From positions 1 to 64,000 of the forward strand of contig CAYTMU010000007.1 of the NCBI GenBank assembly GCA_964438975.1: DNA of 64,000 nt, read 5' to 3'. A program made the position numbers and the translations under genes. Shown piece after piece: positions 7,894-16,918 of this stretch. The notes beneath the pieces were generated by a model that ran no database searches, was not told where the DNA came from, and saw nothing but the letters and a program-made list of their open reading frames with translations. Numbering within the stretch: the first letter of the stretch is position 1; the number at the start of each line of letters is the position of its first letter. Source of the stretch: Chryseosolibacter sp964438975. GTDB taxonomy: Bacteria > Bacteroidota > Bacteroidia > Cytophagales > Cyclobacteriaceae.

Positions 7894-8925
7894 TCAGTTG
7901 AACTTTACATAATGCTCCCACTTTTCAATGGCGTTTTTGAAGTCTTCGGGAAGGTCCGAGTCAAACCTCATGTGTTCGCCGGTCGCGGGATGGACAAAAC
8001 CAAGTGTCTTGGCGTGTAGTGCCTGACGAGGAATGATCTTGAAGCAGTTTTCGACGAATTGGCGATAACGCGTGAACACGGTTCCTTTCAGGACCTGATC
8101 GCCACCGTAAGTCGCGTCGTTGAATAAGGTATGCCCGATGTATTTCATATGCGCGCGAATCTGATGTGTTCTTCCTGTCTCGAGCCTGCACTGGACTAAC
8201 GAGACATACCGAAGATCTTGTAAGAGTTTGTAGTGCGTCACTGCCTCGCGGCCGTGGTCGCCATCGGGAAAAGCTGCAGTTACGCGGCGGTCCTTCAGGC
8301 TCCGCCCGACCGGCACATTGATGGTTCCTTCCGGGGGATCAGGGACACCCCAGACAAGCGCCCAATATGTGCGTTCGATCGTATGGTCGAAAAATTGTTT
8401 GGCCAGGTGAGTGATGGCACGTTCAGATTTGGCAATAACCAATAACCCGGACGTGTCTTTGTCGATCCGGTGAACGAGCCCCGGCCTTCCTTCGTTGCCG
8501 GGCATCTCGGGGAGCTGTTGGAAATGATAGGCCAATGCGTTCACCACGGTTCCCGTCCAGTTCTGATAGGCCGGATGCACCACCATACCGGCGGGCTTGT
8601 TGATGACGAGTACATGACCATCTTCAAAAACAATGTTGAGCGGAATGTTTTCGGGAATGACTTCCGTATCGCGCGGAGGTTCAGGTAGCATGACTGTTAC
8701 GACGTCACCTGGATGAACCTTGTGATTCGGCTTGACCGCCAGATCATTGACCTTGATGAACTGCGCATGAATGGCGTCCTGTACCCGCGTGCGCGAGGCA
8801 TTGGGAAGACGCGCCATCAGGAATTTATCGATCCGCAGGAGAGCTTGTCCCTTGTCTGCAACAATGCGGTGGTGTTCAAACAAGCCGTCATCCGGGTCGT
8901 CGACTATCTCTTCGTGATCGCTCAT
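7894..8925 (-). CDS. RluA/RluD-family large-subunit rRNA pseudouridine synthase
   Basis: A 343-residue enzyme that isomerises uridines in 23S rRNA. An S4 RNA-binding domain (about residues 30-85: LRIDKFLMARL, FIKVNDLAVKPNHKVHPGD) precedes the RluA catalytic domain. The signature LVHRIDKDTSGLLV contains the catalytic Asp155. Later conserved blocks are CRLETGRTHQIRAHM and RQALHAKTLGFVHP. Residues 1-25 are acidic and variable. It follows proC on the same strand with a 59-base gap. The RluD subtype is likely from the S4 domain and length. Confidence 0.92.
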   Translation of the reverse strand: MSDHEEIVDDPDDGLFEHHRIVADKGQALLRIDKFLMARLPNASRTRVQDAIHAQFIKVNDLAVKPNHKVHPGDVVTVMLPEPPRDTEVIPENIPLNIVFEDGHVLVINKPAGMVVHPAYQNWTGTVVNALAYHFQQLPEMPGNEGRPGLVHRIDKDTSGLLVIAKSERAITHLAKQFFDHTIERTYWALVWGVPDPPEGTINVPVGRSLKDRRVTAAFPDGDHGREAVTHYKLLQDLRYVSLVQCRLETGRTHQIRAHMKYIGHTLFNDATYGGDQVLKGTVFTRYRQFVENCFKIIPRQALHAKTLGFVHPATGEHMRFDSDLPEDFKNAIEKWEHYVKFN

Positions 8926-8984
8926 GGAGCAAAGGTACGAAAGTTCGATCCGGCGAACAGTCGATCCTGCCTGCCCGCGAGGAT

Positions 8985-9776
8985 CTAGTTTCGTATTTTT
9001 TCGTAGCTGGCGCCAATACCCTTGATCAAGGACGAACTGAAGCCCTGGTGTTCCATCTCGTTGAGACCGACGATCGTGCAGCCCTTAGGAGTAGTAACCT
9101 TGTCAATCTCTTCCTCCGGATGGCGGTTGTGCCTCAGTAGCAGCTCGGCTGCGCCCTTGACGATCTGCGCTGAGATCAGGTTTGCTGTCCGCGCGTCAAA
9201 CCCGATTTCAATTCCTCCCTGAGTGGCTGCGCGGATGAACCTCAGGGCATACGCGATGCCGCATGCGCCGAGTACCGTGGCAGCGTCCATCAACTGTTCG
9301 TCAATTGCGATAGTGATGCCGAGCTGATTGAAGAGATCAGTGACGTACCTGACCTGCTCAGAAGAAGCATGACTGTGGCAGAGACAGGTCACAGATTCCT
9401 GAATTGCGATAGCGGTGTTAGGCATCGCCCGGAAGATCGGAAGATCATCACCGACGATTTCCGCCAGATCTTTCACCATCACGCCCGTTACGACGCTGAT
9501 CAGGATATGCCGTGCAGGATCAAAGCTCGATCTCAGGCTCTCGAGTACTGCCCGAACGTTGTAGGGCTTAAGCGAAACGATGATTATGTCACTGGCACGG
9601 ATTGCGGAATCGTTTTCGCTGCTGACGTTCGCCCCAAGCGCTCTCAGATGAGAGATCGCTTCGGTATTGCGCCGGGTCACCGTGATCTGCCCGGCCGATA
9701 CGAACTGACTCTTTATCAACCCTTCGGCGATGGCTCCGCCGAGATTGCCGCCTCCGAGGATGGCGATCTTCTTCAT
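8985..9776 (-). CDS. proC: Pyrroline-5-carboxylate reductase
   Basis: Catalyses the last step of proline synthesis, reducing pyrroline-5-carboxylate with NAD(P)H. It starts MKKIAILGGGNLGGAIAEG, the Rossmann dinucleotide motif at residues 3-12. An upstream ATG two codons earlier is possible. The C-terminal helical dimer domain has LGACGIAYALRFI, then GAAELLLR, and then TTPKGCTIVGLNEME, matching the ProC signature (usual form TSPGGTT). Two in this block, Lys for Gly and Cys for Thr, are slight variants. Length is 263 residues, normal for the family. It faces away from gdhA, with 178 bases between the two start codons. Confidence 0.93.
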   Translation of the reverse strand: MKKIAILGGGNLGGAIAEGLIKSQFVSAGQITVTRRNTEAISHLRALGANVSSENDSAIRASDIIIVSLKPYNVRAVLESLRSSFDPARHILISVVTGVMVKDLAEIVGDDLPIFRAMPNTAIAIQESVTCLCHSHASSEQVRYVTDLFNQLGITIAIDEQLMDAATVLGACGIAYALRFIRAATQGGIEIGFDARTANLISAQIVKGAAELLLRHNRHPEEEIDKVTTPKGCTIVGLNEMEHQGFSSSLIKGIGASYEKIRN

Positions 9777-9830
9777 ACGCATACAGTTAATAGTTAGGAT
9801 TTTGTATCAAAATCGCGGCCACAAGTAAGA

Positions 9831-9838
9831 TATTTTTG
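9831..9838 (+). promoter_or_regulatory. Exact -7 box TATTTTTG upstream of gdhA
   Basis: Matches TAnnTTTG on the plus strand, 116 bases upstream of the gdhA start. A TTG lies at 9802-9804, which is 26 bases away and longer than the usual -33 spacing. It would give a leader of about 110 bases. Confidence 0.35.
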
Positions 9839-9954
9839 ACTGCATTCTAAAATGGTACAATCTGCGTTGTGTGGAGCGATCGCGCCGACTATACTATTTT
9901 CGTGTAGGGTGATTGCGATTTCTGCATTAACTTGCGGACTTTTTAAAATTGCCC

Positions 9955-11310
9955 ATGAATCCCATTCAACTACTCGAAGCAGTCAAACTGCGCAATCCAC
10001 ACGAACCTGAGTTCATTCAAGCGGCGGAGGAAGTTATCATCTCGGTAGCGCCAGTGCTTGAAAAGAACCCGACTTTCGTCAAGCACAGGGTACTCGACCG
10101 AATGCTGGAGCCGGAGAGACTGATCACGTTTCGGGTAACATGGATCGATGATGCGGGCAACGTGCAGGTCAATCGCGGCTATCGGGTGCAAATGAACAGC
10201 GCCATCGGACCGTATAAAGGCGGGTTGCGTTTCCACCCTTCTGTGAATAGCAGCATCTTAAAGTTTCTCGCCTTTGAACAAACGTTCAAGAATGCACTGA
10301 CGGGATTGCCGCTAGGTGGTGGCAAAGGAGGAAGTGACTTCGATCCTAAAGGGAAGTCCGAGTATGAGGTGATGAGGTTTTGTCAGGCATTCATGGTTGA
10401 ATTGTCCAAGCACATCGACCATCGCCTTGACATTCCCGCCGGAGATATTGGTGTGGGTGAGCGCGAGATCGGATACCTGTTTGGAACGTATAAAAAGATC
10501 AAGAACGAATTCACCGGCGTCCTGACGGGCAAGGGTATTGGATGGGGAGGCAGCCTCATCCGTGCGGAAGCAACCGGCTATGGGTTGATCTATTTTGCGG
10601 AAAACGTGCTGCAGGCACAAGGGGACTCCATCAAGGGCAAAGTCTGCCTGGTCTCGGGTTCCGGAAACGTTTCACAATACACAATTGAAAAGGTCCTTCA
10701 ACTCGGTGGGAAGGTCGTCACGGTGTCTGACTCGAACGGCTTCATCTATGATGATGAGGGCTTCAACGATGAGAAGCTTTCGTTCCTTAAGGAACTCAAG
10801 AATGTACGGCGTGGAAGACTCCGGGAGTATGCGGATAAGTTTCCCTCTGTCGAATACACCGAACTCAATGGCGCGCTTGACTACAACCCGTTGTGGAATA
10901 TCAAAGCGGACTGCGCCTTTCCTTGTGCGACACAAAACGAAGTAAATGCCAACGACGCCAGCAACATGGTGAAGAATGGGGTGGCGCTCGTTGCTGAAGG
11001 CGCTAACATGCCGACGACTCTGGAGGGGATTAATATTCTCATCGACAATGGCGTGATCTATGGGCCGGGAAAAGCCTCCAACGCAGGTGGTGTCGCTACT
11101 TCGGGATTGGAGATGACTCAGAACTATCTCGGCTCATACTGGCCAGCGCGGAAAGTCGATGACCGTCTTCAGATTATTATGAAGAACATCCACGACACTT
11201 GCCTTGTAGCCGCCCGCGAGTATGGCAAGCCGGGTAACTATATGGTGGGCGCGAACATCGCGGGATTCCTTAAAGTGGCAAAAGCAATGCAGGCACACGG
11301 CGTCTTCTAA
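9955..11310 (+). CDS. gdhA: NADP-type glutamate dehydrogenase
   Basis: Forms glutamate from 2-oxoglutarate, ammonia and NADPH, linking nitrogen assimilation to the TCA cycle. At 451 residues it is a hexameric type I enzyme. Visible blocks are the glutamate-binding segment KGGLRFHPSVN, the catalytic-lysine segment LPLGGGKGGSDFDPKGKS, and the dinucleotide motif VSGSGNVSQY. The substrate segment EGANMPTT and the C-terminal NAGGVATSGLEMTQN are also present. The ATG at 9955 is chosen over an in-frame TTG two codons earlier. The stop lies 17 bases from the end of uvrA on the other strand, with no terminator between them. Confidence 0.96.
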   Translation: MNPIQLLEAVKLRNPHEPEFIQAAEEVIISVAPVLEKNPTFVKHRVLDRMLEPERLITFRVTWIDDAGNVQVNRGYRVQMNSAIGPYKGGLRFHPSVNSSILKFLAFEQTFKNALTGLPLGGGKGGSDFDPKGKSEYEVMRFCQAFMVELSKHIDHRLDIPAGDIGVGEREIGYLFGTYKKIKNEFTGVLTGKGIGWGGSLIRAEATGYGLIYFAENVLQAQGDSIKGKVCLVSGSGNVSQYTIEKVLQLGGKVVTVSDSNGFIYDDEGFNDEKLSFLKELKNVRRGRLREYADKFPSVEYTELNGALDYNPLWNIKADCAFPCATQNEVNANDASNMVKNGVALVAEGANMPTTLEGINILIDNGVIYGPGKASNAGGVATSGLEMTQNYLGSYWPARKVDDRLQIIMKNIHDTCLVAAREYGKPGNYMVGANIAGFLKVAKAMQAHGVF

Positions 11311-11327
11311 GTGCCGATGCTCGCGGC

Positions 11328-14183
11328 TCAGCCCAGTTTTTCTTTCAGATATTGGGCAGTGTAGCCTTTCCCTTTCTTGACAAGGTCTTCCGGAGTGCCG
11401 GCGAATAACAGCTGGCCGCCTTTTTTTTCACCACCCTCGGGCCCGAGATCAAGTATCCAGTCGGCGCATTTGATCACCTCGAGATTGTGTTCGATGACCA
11501 CGACAGTGTGGCCTTCATCCACCAGCGCATTGACCGCCTTCAGCAACTTTGAAATGTCGTGGAAATGTAGACCAGTAGTCGGTTCGTCGAAAATGAACAG
11601 GATGTTGCTATCACCACTGTTCTTACCGAGGAATGAAGCCAGCTTGACACGCTGAGCCTCGCCACCACTGAGAGAGTTCGACGACTGGCCAAGCTTCACA
11701 TACCCGAGGCCGACCTCATTCAACGGCTGGATCTTGTCATGGATGTTCTTTCTTCCCGCGAAAAACTCAAGCGATTCTTCTACAGTCAGCGCTAGCACGT
11801 CAGCGATGTTTTTTCCGTTGTACTCGATCTCCAGTACCTCCTGCTTGAAGCGCCGGCCGTGACAGCTTTCACACTTCAGGAAGATGTCGGCCATGAACTG
11901 CATTTCGACCTTGATCTCTCCTTCGCCCTGACAAGTATCGCAGCGTCCCCCTTCGACATTAAAGGAAAAGTGCGACGGTTTGTAGCCGCGGGTTTTGGCA
12001 AGAGGCTGATCGGCGTAGAGCTGGCGAATGAGATCGTATGCTTTCACATAACTGACCGGGTTCGAGCGCGATGATTTCCCGATCGGGTTCTGGTCGACAA
12101 ACTCGATCTGTGTGATACTGCCGGGATCGCCTTCCAGCTTGTCATATTTGCCGGGTGTTTCCGCGACGGTGCCATTCACTCGCCCCAATGCGGGGTACAA
12201 TATCTTCCGGATGAGAGTTGACTTACCAGATCCCGAAACACCTGTAACAACTGTCAGGATGCCCAGCGGAAACGTGACGTTCAGATTTTTCAGATTATTC
12301 TCACGTGCACCGTAGACCGTAATTGAATCCTTCCACTTCCGGCGTCGGGACGGGACAGGAATTCTCTCGCGGTGGCTCAAATAGTCTGTCGTGTGAGAAG
12401 TCACCTTCCCGTTCAGATCTCTGATGGATCCCTGGAACACCAGTTGTCCGCCGTGACTGCCCGCATCCGGACCGATGTCGATGATCTGGTCCGCTGCGCG
12501 CATGATCTCCTCTTCGTGCTCCACAACAATAACGGTGTTACCTAAGTCGCGCAGCGACTTCAGGACCTCGACCATTTTGGCGGTGTCGCGTGGGTGCAGG
12601 CCGATGCTGGGTTCATCCAGAACATACATGGAGCCGACAAGTGCGCTCCCGAGCGACGTTGCAAGTTTGATGCGCTGATATTCGCCACCTGATAGCGTAG
12701 ACGTGATCCGATTCAATGTCAAATACCCGAGACCGACTTTCACCATGTATTCCAGTCGTGTCGTGATCTCGGTCAGTATCCGGTCAGATACCTTTTGCTC
12801 GAATTCGGGAAGAAGGAGTTGTTCGAACCAGGTGAGGGCATCTTCGATAGGCATCAGCACCAGGTCCGTGATAGAGGCTTCAGCGACCTTAACGTATTGC
12901 GCATCCTTGCGCAGTCGGGTGCCACGGCAGTCAGGACAATCTGTTCTTCCGCGATAGCGCGACAACATAACCCGATACTGGATTTTGTAGGATTTTGTTT
13001 CCAGGTACGCGAAGAAGTCGTGAATGCCGTCGAAATATTCATTGCCGGTCCACAGAAGTTCGCGTTGTTGCTTTGTCAGTTCAACATACGGTCGGTGGAT
13101 AGGGAAGTCGAACTTGATCCCGTTCTTCAGGAGCGGCTTAACCCATTCGCTCATTGACTCACTTCGCCAGGGTGCGATCGCACCCTCAAATACCGATAGC
13201 GACTTGTCGGGGATCACAAGGTCATCGTCGATACCCAGAACCTTTCCAAATCCCTCGCACGTTTGGCACGCGCCGTACGGGTTGTTGAAGCTGAAAAAGT
13301 TTACTGATGGTTCGGTGAAAGTCATCCCATCCAGTTCGAAGCGATCGGAATAAGCAAACCGCGTGAAGGTGCCATCGGCTTCGGTGTGGATGAAGCAGTC
13401 GCCCTCCCCTTCGAAGAATGCCGTTTGTACGGAATCCCCGAGGCGAAAAGTCGTGTCTTCGTCATCCGGATTTACAACGGCCCGGTCGATCAGAATCTCA
13501 ATGTCCCCGCTGATCTTTGCGGGCTTCTTCTTTCCTTCCGGTGTCGTGAGGAGGTCCTCGATAAAGCGCACCTCCCCATCGAGGAGAACGCGCGCGAACC
13601 CCTTGCTGAGCAACAGGCTCAGTTCATCTGTTAGTTTACGTCCCTTTCGCGTTCGAAAAGGGGCAGTGACCATAATGCGTGTCCCCGGAAGTTGTGAATT
13701 GATGGCGTTGACCACGTCGGTCACAGAGTCGCGTCTCACTTCGCGTCCGGTAATCGGTGAGTAGGTTTTGCCAATGCGAGCGAAGAGCAGCTTCAGGTAA
13801 TCGTATATCTCGGTCGTGGTACCGACGGTAGACCGCGGATTCCGGGTGTTGACTTTCTGCTCGATGGCGATCGCCGGAGAAACCCCTCTTATATAGTCTA
13901 CATCCGGTTTCTCCATCCGGCCGAGGAACTGCCGGGCATAGGAGCTCAGGCTTTCGACATACATACGCTGCCCTTCAGCAAATAATGTGTCGAATGCCAG
14001 CGAAGATTTTCCCGAGCCCGATAGACCTGTTATTACGACCAGCTTGTTTCGGGGAATTGCAACACTGAGGTTTTTCAGGTTGTTGACTCGCGATCGTTTG
14101 ATGATAATGAATTCGCGGGGGTCAAGTTCGTCTAGCCAGGCGTCGTTTATAGCGAGTGTTTCGTTCACGTGTATTGTTGTCAA
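11328..14183 (-). CDS. uvrA: Excinuclease ABC subunit A
   Basis: The damage-scanning ATPase of nucleotide excision repair, a dimer that loads UvrB. It has two ABC ATPase modules with Walker A motifs GLSGSGKSS and GVSGSGKST, signatures LSGGEYQR and LSGGEAQR, and zinc clusters CPDCRG and CDTCQGEGE...CESCHGRR. The open frame continues upstream to an ATG at 14300, but that part overlaps a strong terminator (14261-14288) and does not look like UvrA. I therefore place the start at TTG 14183, giving 951 residues; GTG 14168 is the other choice. Either puts the REFIIIKRSRVNNLKN block at the usual distance from the N-terminus. Confidence 0.95.
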   Translation of the reverse strand: MTTIHVNETLAINDAWLDELDPREFIIIKRSRVNNLKNLSVAIPRNKLVVITGLSGSGKSSLAFDTLFAEGQRMYVESLSSYARQFLGRMEKPDVDYIRGVSPAIAIEQKVNTRNPRSTVGTTTEIYDYLKLLFARIGKTYSPITGREVRRDSVTDVVNAINSQLPGTRIMVTAPFRTRKGRKLTDELSLLLSKGFARVLLDGEVRFIEDLLTTPEGKKKPAKISGDIEILIDRAVVNPDDEDTTFRLGDSVQTAFFEGEGDCFIHTEADGTFTRFAYSDRFELDGMTFTEPSVNFFSFNNPYGACQTCEGFGKVLGIDDDLVIPDKSLSVFEGAIAPWRSESMSEWVKPLLKNGIKFDFPIHRPYVELTKQQRELLWTGNEYFDGIHDFFAYLETKSYKIQYRVMLSRYRGRTDCPDCRGTRLRKDAQYVKVAEASITDLVLMPIEDALTWFEQLLLPEFEQKVSDRILTEITTRLEYMVKVGLGYLTLNRITSTLSGGEYQRIKLATSLGSALVGSMYVLDEPSIGLHPRDTAKMVEVLKSLRDLGNTVIVVEHEEEIMRAADQIIDIGPDAGSHGGQLVFQGSIRDLNGKVTSHTTDYLSHRERIPVPSRRRKWKDSITVYGARENNLKNLNVTFPLGILTVVTGVSGSGKSTLIRKILYPALGRVNGTVAETPGKYDKLEGDPGSITQIEFVDQNPIGKSSRSNPVSYVKAYDLIRQLYADQPLAKTRGYKPSHFSFNVEGGRCDTCQGEGEIKVEMQFMADIFLKCESCHGRRFKQEVLEIEYNGKNIADVLALTVEESLEFFAGRKNIHDKIQPLNEVGLGYVKLGQSSNSLSGGEAQRVKLASFLGKNSGDSNILFIFDEPTTGLHFHDISKLLKAVNALVDEGHTVVVIEHNLEVIKCADWILDLGPEGGEKKGGQLLFAGTPEDLVKKGKGYTAQYLKEKLG

Positions 14184-14260
14184 ATGCCTGTAACAAATAT
14201 TCTGGCGTAAAGATTTGTTTTCTGCAGCGGCGACCCCACAACTTATGCAAAAAACACAAC

Positions 14261-14288
14261 AAAAAAACACCATCGTTCGGACGGTGTC
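14261..14288 (-). terminator. Intrinsic terminator between the acidic-protein gene and uvrA
   Basis: On the minus strand ACACCGTC pairs with GATGGTGT (8 bp, one G-U pair) around a short loop, followed immediately by seven T. It lies just after the stop of the acidic-protein gene at 14313 and before the uvrA start. Confidence 0.85.
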
Positions 14289-14312
14289 AGCCAGAGTCAA
14301 CCAAGGTTCGGA

Positions 14313-14696
14313 TTAATTATCGAAGTCGGGATCGTAGCTGGCTTCCCGGCTTTTACGAGGACCGCCCTCATAGTCGTCGTCATCGCCGTCTCCCGAAGTT
14401 CCGTAGCCATCGTCCGAACCGAAGCCGTCGTCGGTTTCCCCAGCCTTGTCAAACTCGCTTTCGGAATTAGCCTCGACATCGTACTCCCCATCACTGTTCT
14501 TGGTGGCAGGCACTTTGATCAGGTAGGTCGCGTCGTCAGTTTCCAGCGGGAACACGAAGATCGGTTCTTTCTTCGCATTCGTGATCCGGGAAATGCTGCC
14601 TTCATAGCCGTTTGGATACTGGTCTCTCATCAAATCCCGCAAATTCTCCGAAAGATTCTCAAGACTCTTAATTACTTTCTTTTTGCTAATCGACAT
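14313..14696 (-). CDS. Small acidic conserved hypothetical protein
   Basis: A 127-residue protein of unknown function. Residues 1-75 form a compact basic-to-neutral part (MSISKKKVIKSLENLSENL, PNGYEGSISRI, PIFVFPLETDDATYLIKVPA). The last 50 residues are a low-complexity tail rich in Asp, Glu and Gly (DGDDDDYEGG), probably disordered. The ATG at 14696 is preferred over one 19 codons upstream, because that extension crosses the AT-rich promoter region and would be an isolated hydrophobic leader. It is a single-gene unit, closed by the terminator at 14261-14288. Confidence 0.7.
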   Translation of the reverse strand: MSISKKKVIKSLENLSENLRDLMRDQYPNGYEGSISRITNAKKEPIFVFPLETDDATYLIKVPATKNSDGEYDVEANSESEFDKAGETDDGFGSDDGYGTSGDGDDDDYEGGPRKSREASYDPDFDN

Positions 14697-14771
14697 AGGT
14701 GAAAGGCACAAAAAATATGCGACAAATACCCAAAGAATTTGGGTAGAAGGCAAGAATTTTTCAAAAATTTT

Positions 14772-14802
14772 TTTGCCGTTTCAGAACTATTACATACCTT
14801 TT
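14772..14802 (+). promoter_or_regulatory. Promoter of the ECF sigma factor gene
   Basis: TTTG (14772-14775), a 19-base spacer and TACCTTTT (14795-14802). This fits the Bacteroidota primary promoter TTTG-N19-TAnnTTTG with one mismatch in the last base. The predicted leader is about 65 bases. Confidence 0.55.
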
Positions 14803-14872
14803 CAAACCCATTACTCACCAAAATCCAACACAATATCGAGCGAAAAGTCTACGTTACCTAAATGTAAGGCGA

Positions 14873-15523
14873 ATGACAGAACACGGATTAAGCGACAGCC
14901 AACTTGTGTCGCTATACCGCAACGGTAACGAAGACGCTTTCGAAGTGCTCTTGAACAGACACAAGTCGAAAATTTACACCGCTATATACCTGATCGTTAA
15001 GGACCGGTACACGGCTGAAGACCTCTTACAAGAGACTTTTATAAAAGCCATCAATACTATTCGTGGTGGCCGCTATAATGAAGAGGGTAAGTTTCTTCCC
15101 TGGATAAGTCGGATAGCCCATAACCTGGCTATCGACCACTTCAGAAAGGAAAAGCGTTACCCTGAGGTGATTCTCGAAGATGGTAGCAATGTCTTTAACT
15201 CGATGGATTTTTCAGAAGAGTCCAGCGAAGAAAAGCAGATGTTCCGCGAGACCCGGGCAAAGCTTCGGGCGTATATCCGGGAACTACCTGCGGAGCAAAA
15301 ACACGTGCTGATAATGCGGCACTATTTTGATATGAGTTTTCAAGAGATCGCCGACCGCACAGGCGTGAGCATTAACACGGCTCTGGGCAGAATGCGATAT
15401 GCACTCATCAACTTGCGGAAGAAAATGATGAAAAACAGAGCCTATGATAAAAACATTTACCCAGACGGATTTAGTCAGGTATTTATACCACGAGACTACG
15501 GAGGAGGAGAACAGCGAAATTGA
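14873..15523 (+). CDS. ECF-type RNA polymerase sigma factor
   Basis: A 216-residue sigma-70-family ECF factor. Region 2 covers about residues 10-95, with AFEVLLNRHKSKIYTAIY, YTAEDLLQETFIKA and FLPWISRIAHNLAIDHFRK. Region 4 covers about 125-185, with a helix-turn-helix in MSFQEIADRTGVSINTALGRMRYAL. A 30-residue tail (ending PRDYGGGEQRN) follows region 4. The next gene overlaps this tail by 80 bases in another frame and may encode its partner. No anti-sigma factor with a membrane helix lies nearby, so it is not obviously a FecI/FecR-type pair. Confidence 0.93.
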   Translation: MTEHGLSDSQLVSLYRNGNEDAFEVLLNRHKSKIYTAIYLIVKDRYTAEDLLQETFIKAINTIRGGRYNEEGKFLPWISRIAHNLAIDHFRKEKRYPEVILEDGSNVFNSMDFSEESSEEKQMFRETRAKLRAYIRELPAEQKHVLIMRHYFDMSFQEIADRTGVSINTALGRMRYALINLRKKMMKNRAYDKNIYPDGFSQVFIPRDYGGGEQRN

Positions 15524-15671
15524 CCGCGCTCTTGACCGCGACGGTAACCTGCAGTCGTTGTATAACAACGTACGTGAGACACTTACCGAACTAGATGATG
15601 CGGCTCTGGAGCCTTCCGAAGCTACGGTTGCCAATATCCTCAACTATTCAAAGACACTACAAGCGAAGTAG
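15444..15671 (+). CDS. Small protein overlapping the ECF sigma gene, possible sigma partner
   Basis: A 75-residue protein (MIKTFTQTDLVRYLYHETTEEENSEIDRAL...) that starts inside the sigma gene and ends 148 bases past its stop. Its layout resembles the N-terminal segment of anti-sigma-like proteins: a short helix followed by EENSEIDRALDRDGNLQSLY, then helix VRETLTELDD. It has no His/Cys zinc-binding pattern and no membrane helix. The overlap suggests translational coupling. The role of partner or antagonist is my inference; I know of no established function. Confidence 0.7.
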   Translation: MIKTFTQTDLVRYLYHETTEEENSEIDRALDRDGNLQSLYNNVRETLTELDDAALEPSEATVANILNYSKTLQAK

Positions 15672-15692
15672 GCGCCGTCGGCAGCATGTTCC

Positions 15693-16916
15693 ATGTATGT
15701 CGCTAAGAAAGCTCCGGTCGGGAAGATCCTGATCGTTCATCAGCATTTCCGGACCCCGCAGGAAGGTGGCGCGGTCCGTTCGTACTATCTGGCAAAGGCA
15801 CTGGTGGACAGCGGCGTCCACACAGTTGTTGTCACTGCCTGCAATGAGGGAACGCGAAGTACGCGCATCGTCGACGGTATTCATGTATGTTACCTTCCGG
15901 TTTCCTATGAAAACCGGTTCGGGTTCTACCGGCGGTTATTATCATTCTACGGTTTTACCAGGGCGGCGGTCAAAGTGGCTGCGGAACATCGCGATGCGGA
16001 TGTGGTCTATGCGATATCCACCCCGTTGAGCACTGGCCTAGCCGCGCGGAGCATCAAACGGAGGTATGGCGTGCCCTATGTTTTTGAAGTCGGCGACCTG
16101 TGGCCGGATGTTCCCATCGAGATGGGTATCATTCGCAATTCATTCCTCAAGGAACTGTTGTATCGCGTGGAGCGGACGATCTATTCAGATGCCTCGGTTA
16201 TCGTGGCGCTGTCGGAGAGCATCCGGGAAGGAATTGCAAAGAAGATTTCGGGTAAACAGATCCACCTCATTCCCAACATGGCGGACACCGTTTCCTTCCG
16301 CCCGACGAAAAAAGGGCGGAAACTGGAGGAGAAGTTCGATTCAATCGGGCGCTTCGTCGTTTCCTACATCGGTGCGTTGGGTCTGGCCAACGGCCTCCAT
16401 CATTTCCTCAACTGCGCAGCGGTAAGTCAGACTGACGGATTGCCGGTCCGTTTTATCGTGTGCGGTGCAGGGGCGATGGAAGGTGAGTTGAAATCACATG
16501 CCCGGAAGATGGGATTGACGAATCTGATGTTTGTCCCTTTCCGGAATCGCGAAGGTGTCCAGGAGGTGATGAGTGTGACGGATGCTAATTTCATTTCGTA
16601 TCTTCCGGTTGAAATACTTCAGACCGGTTCTCCGAACAAATACTTCGATGGCCTTGCCGCTGGAAAATTAACCATAATAAATTTCCGGGGGTGGATCAAA
16701 GATGAAATTGAAAGGGAGCAGTGTGGCGTATTCGTCGACCCAAAAGATCCTGCTGACTTTGTGCGAAAGCTGAGACCGTTTCTGGAGGAAGACAAACTGA
16801 AGACCTTCGGCGAGCACGCAAGAGCCCTCGCCGAACGAAAGTATTCCAGGAAAAACCTCGGAGCCCAATACGCTGATCTTCTCGTGGGATTTATACGGAG
16901 ACGGAATAACAAGTAG
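15693..16916 (+). CDS. WbuB-like glycosyltransferase, family 4
   Basis: A 407-residue cytosolic GT-B enzyme. The N-terminal half starts KILIVHQHFRTPQEGGAVRSYYLAKAL. The pieces YVFEVGDLWPDVPIEMG and IPNMADTVSF lie in the middle. The donor-binding half has the blocks VSYIGALGLANGLHHFL, CGAGAMEGELK and ETGSPNKYFD-like QTGSPNKYFDGLAAGK. This arrangement resembles WbuB and related amino-sugar transferases of surface polysaccharide synthesis. The sugar specificity is unknown. It starts 21 bases after the small protein and lies 2 bases before the GH43-like gene, so a joint transcript is likely. Confidence 0.88.
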   Translation: MYVAKKAPVGKILIVHQHFRTPQEGGAVRSYYLAKALVDSGVHTVVVTACNEGTRSTRIVDGIHVCYLPVSYENRFGFYRRLLSFYGFTRAAVKVAAEHRDADVVYAISTPLSTGLAARSIKRRYGVPYVFEVGDLWPDVPIEMGIIRNSFLKELLYRVERTIYSDASVIVALSESIREGIAKKISGKQIHLIPNMADTVSFRPTKKGRKLEEKFDSIGRFVVSYIGALGLANGLHHFLNCAAVSQTDGLPVRFIVCGAGAMEGELKSHARKMGLTNLMFVPFRNREGVQEVMSVTDANFISYLPVEILQTGSPNKYFDGLAAGKLTIINFRGWIKDEIEREQCGVFVDPKDPADFVRKLRPFLEEDKLKTFGEHARALAERKYSRKNLGAQYADLLVGFIRRRNNK

Positions 16917-16918
16917 GA

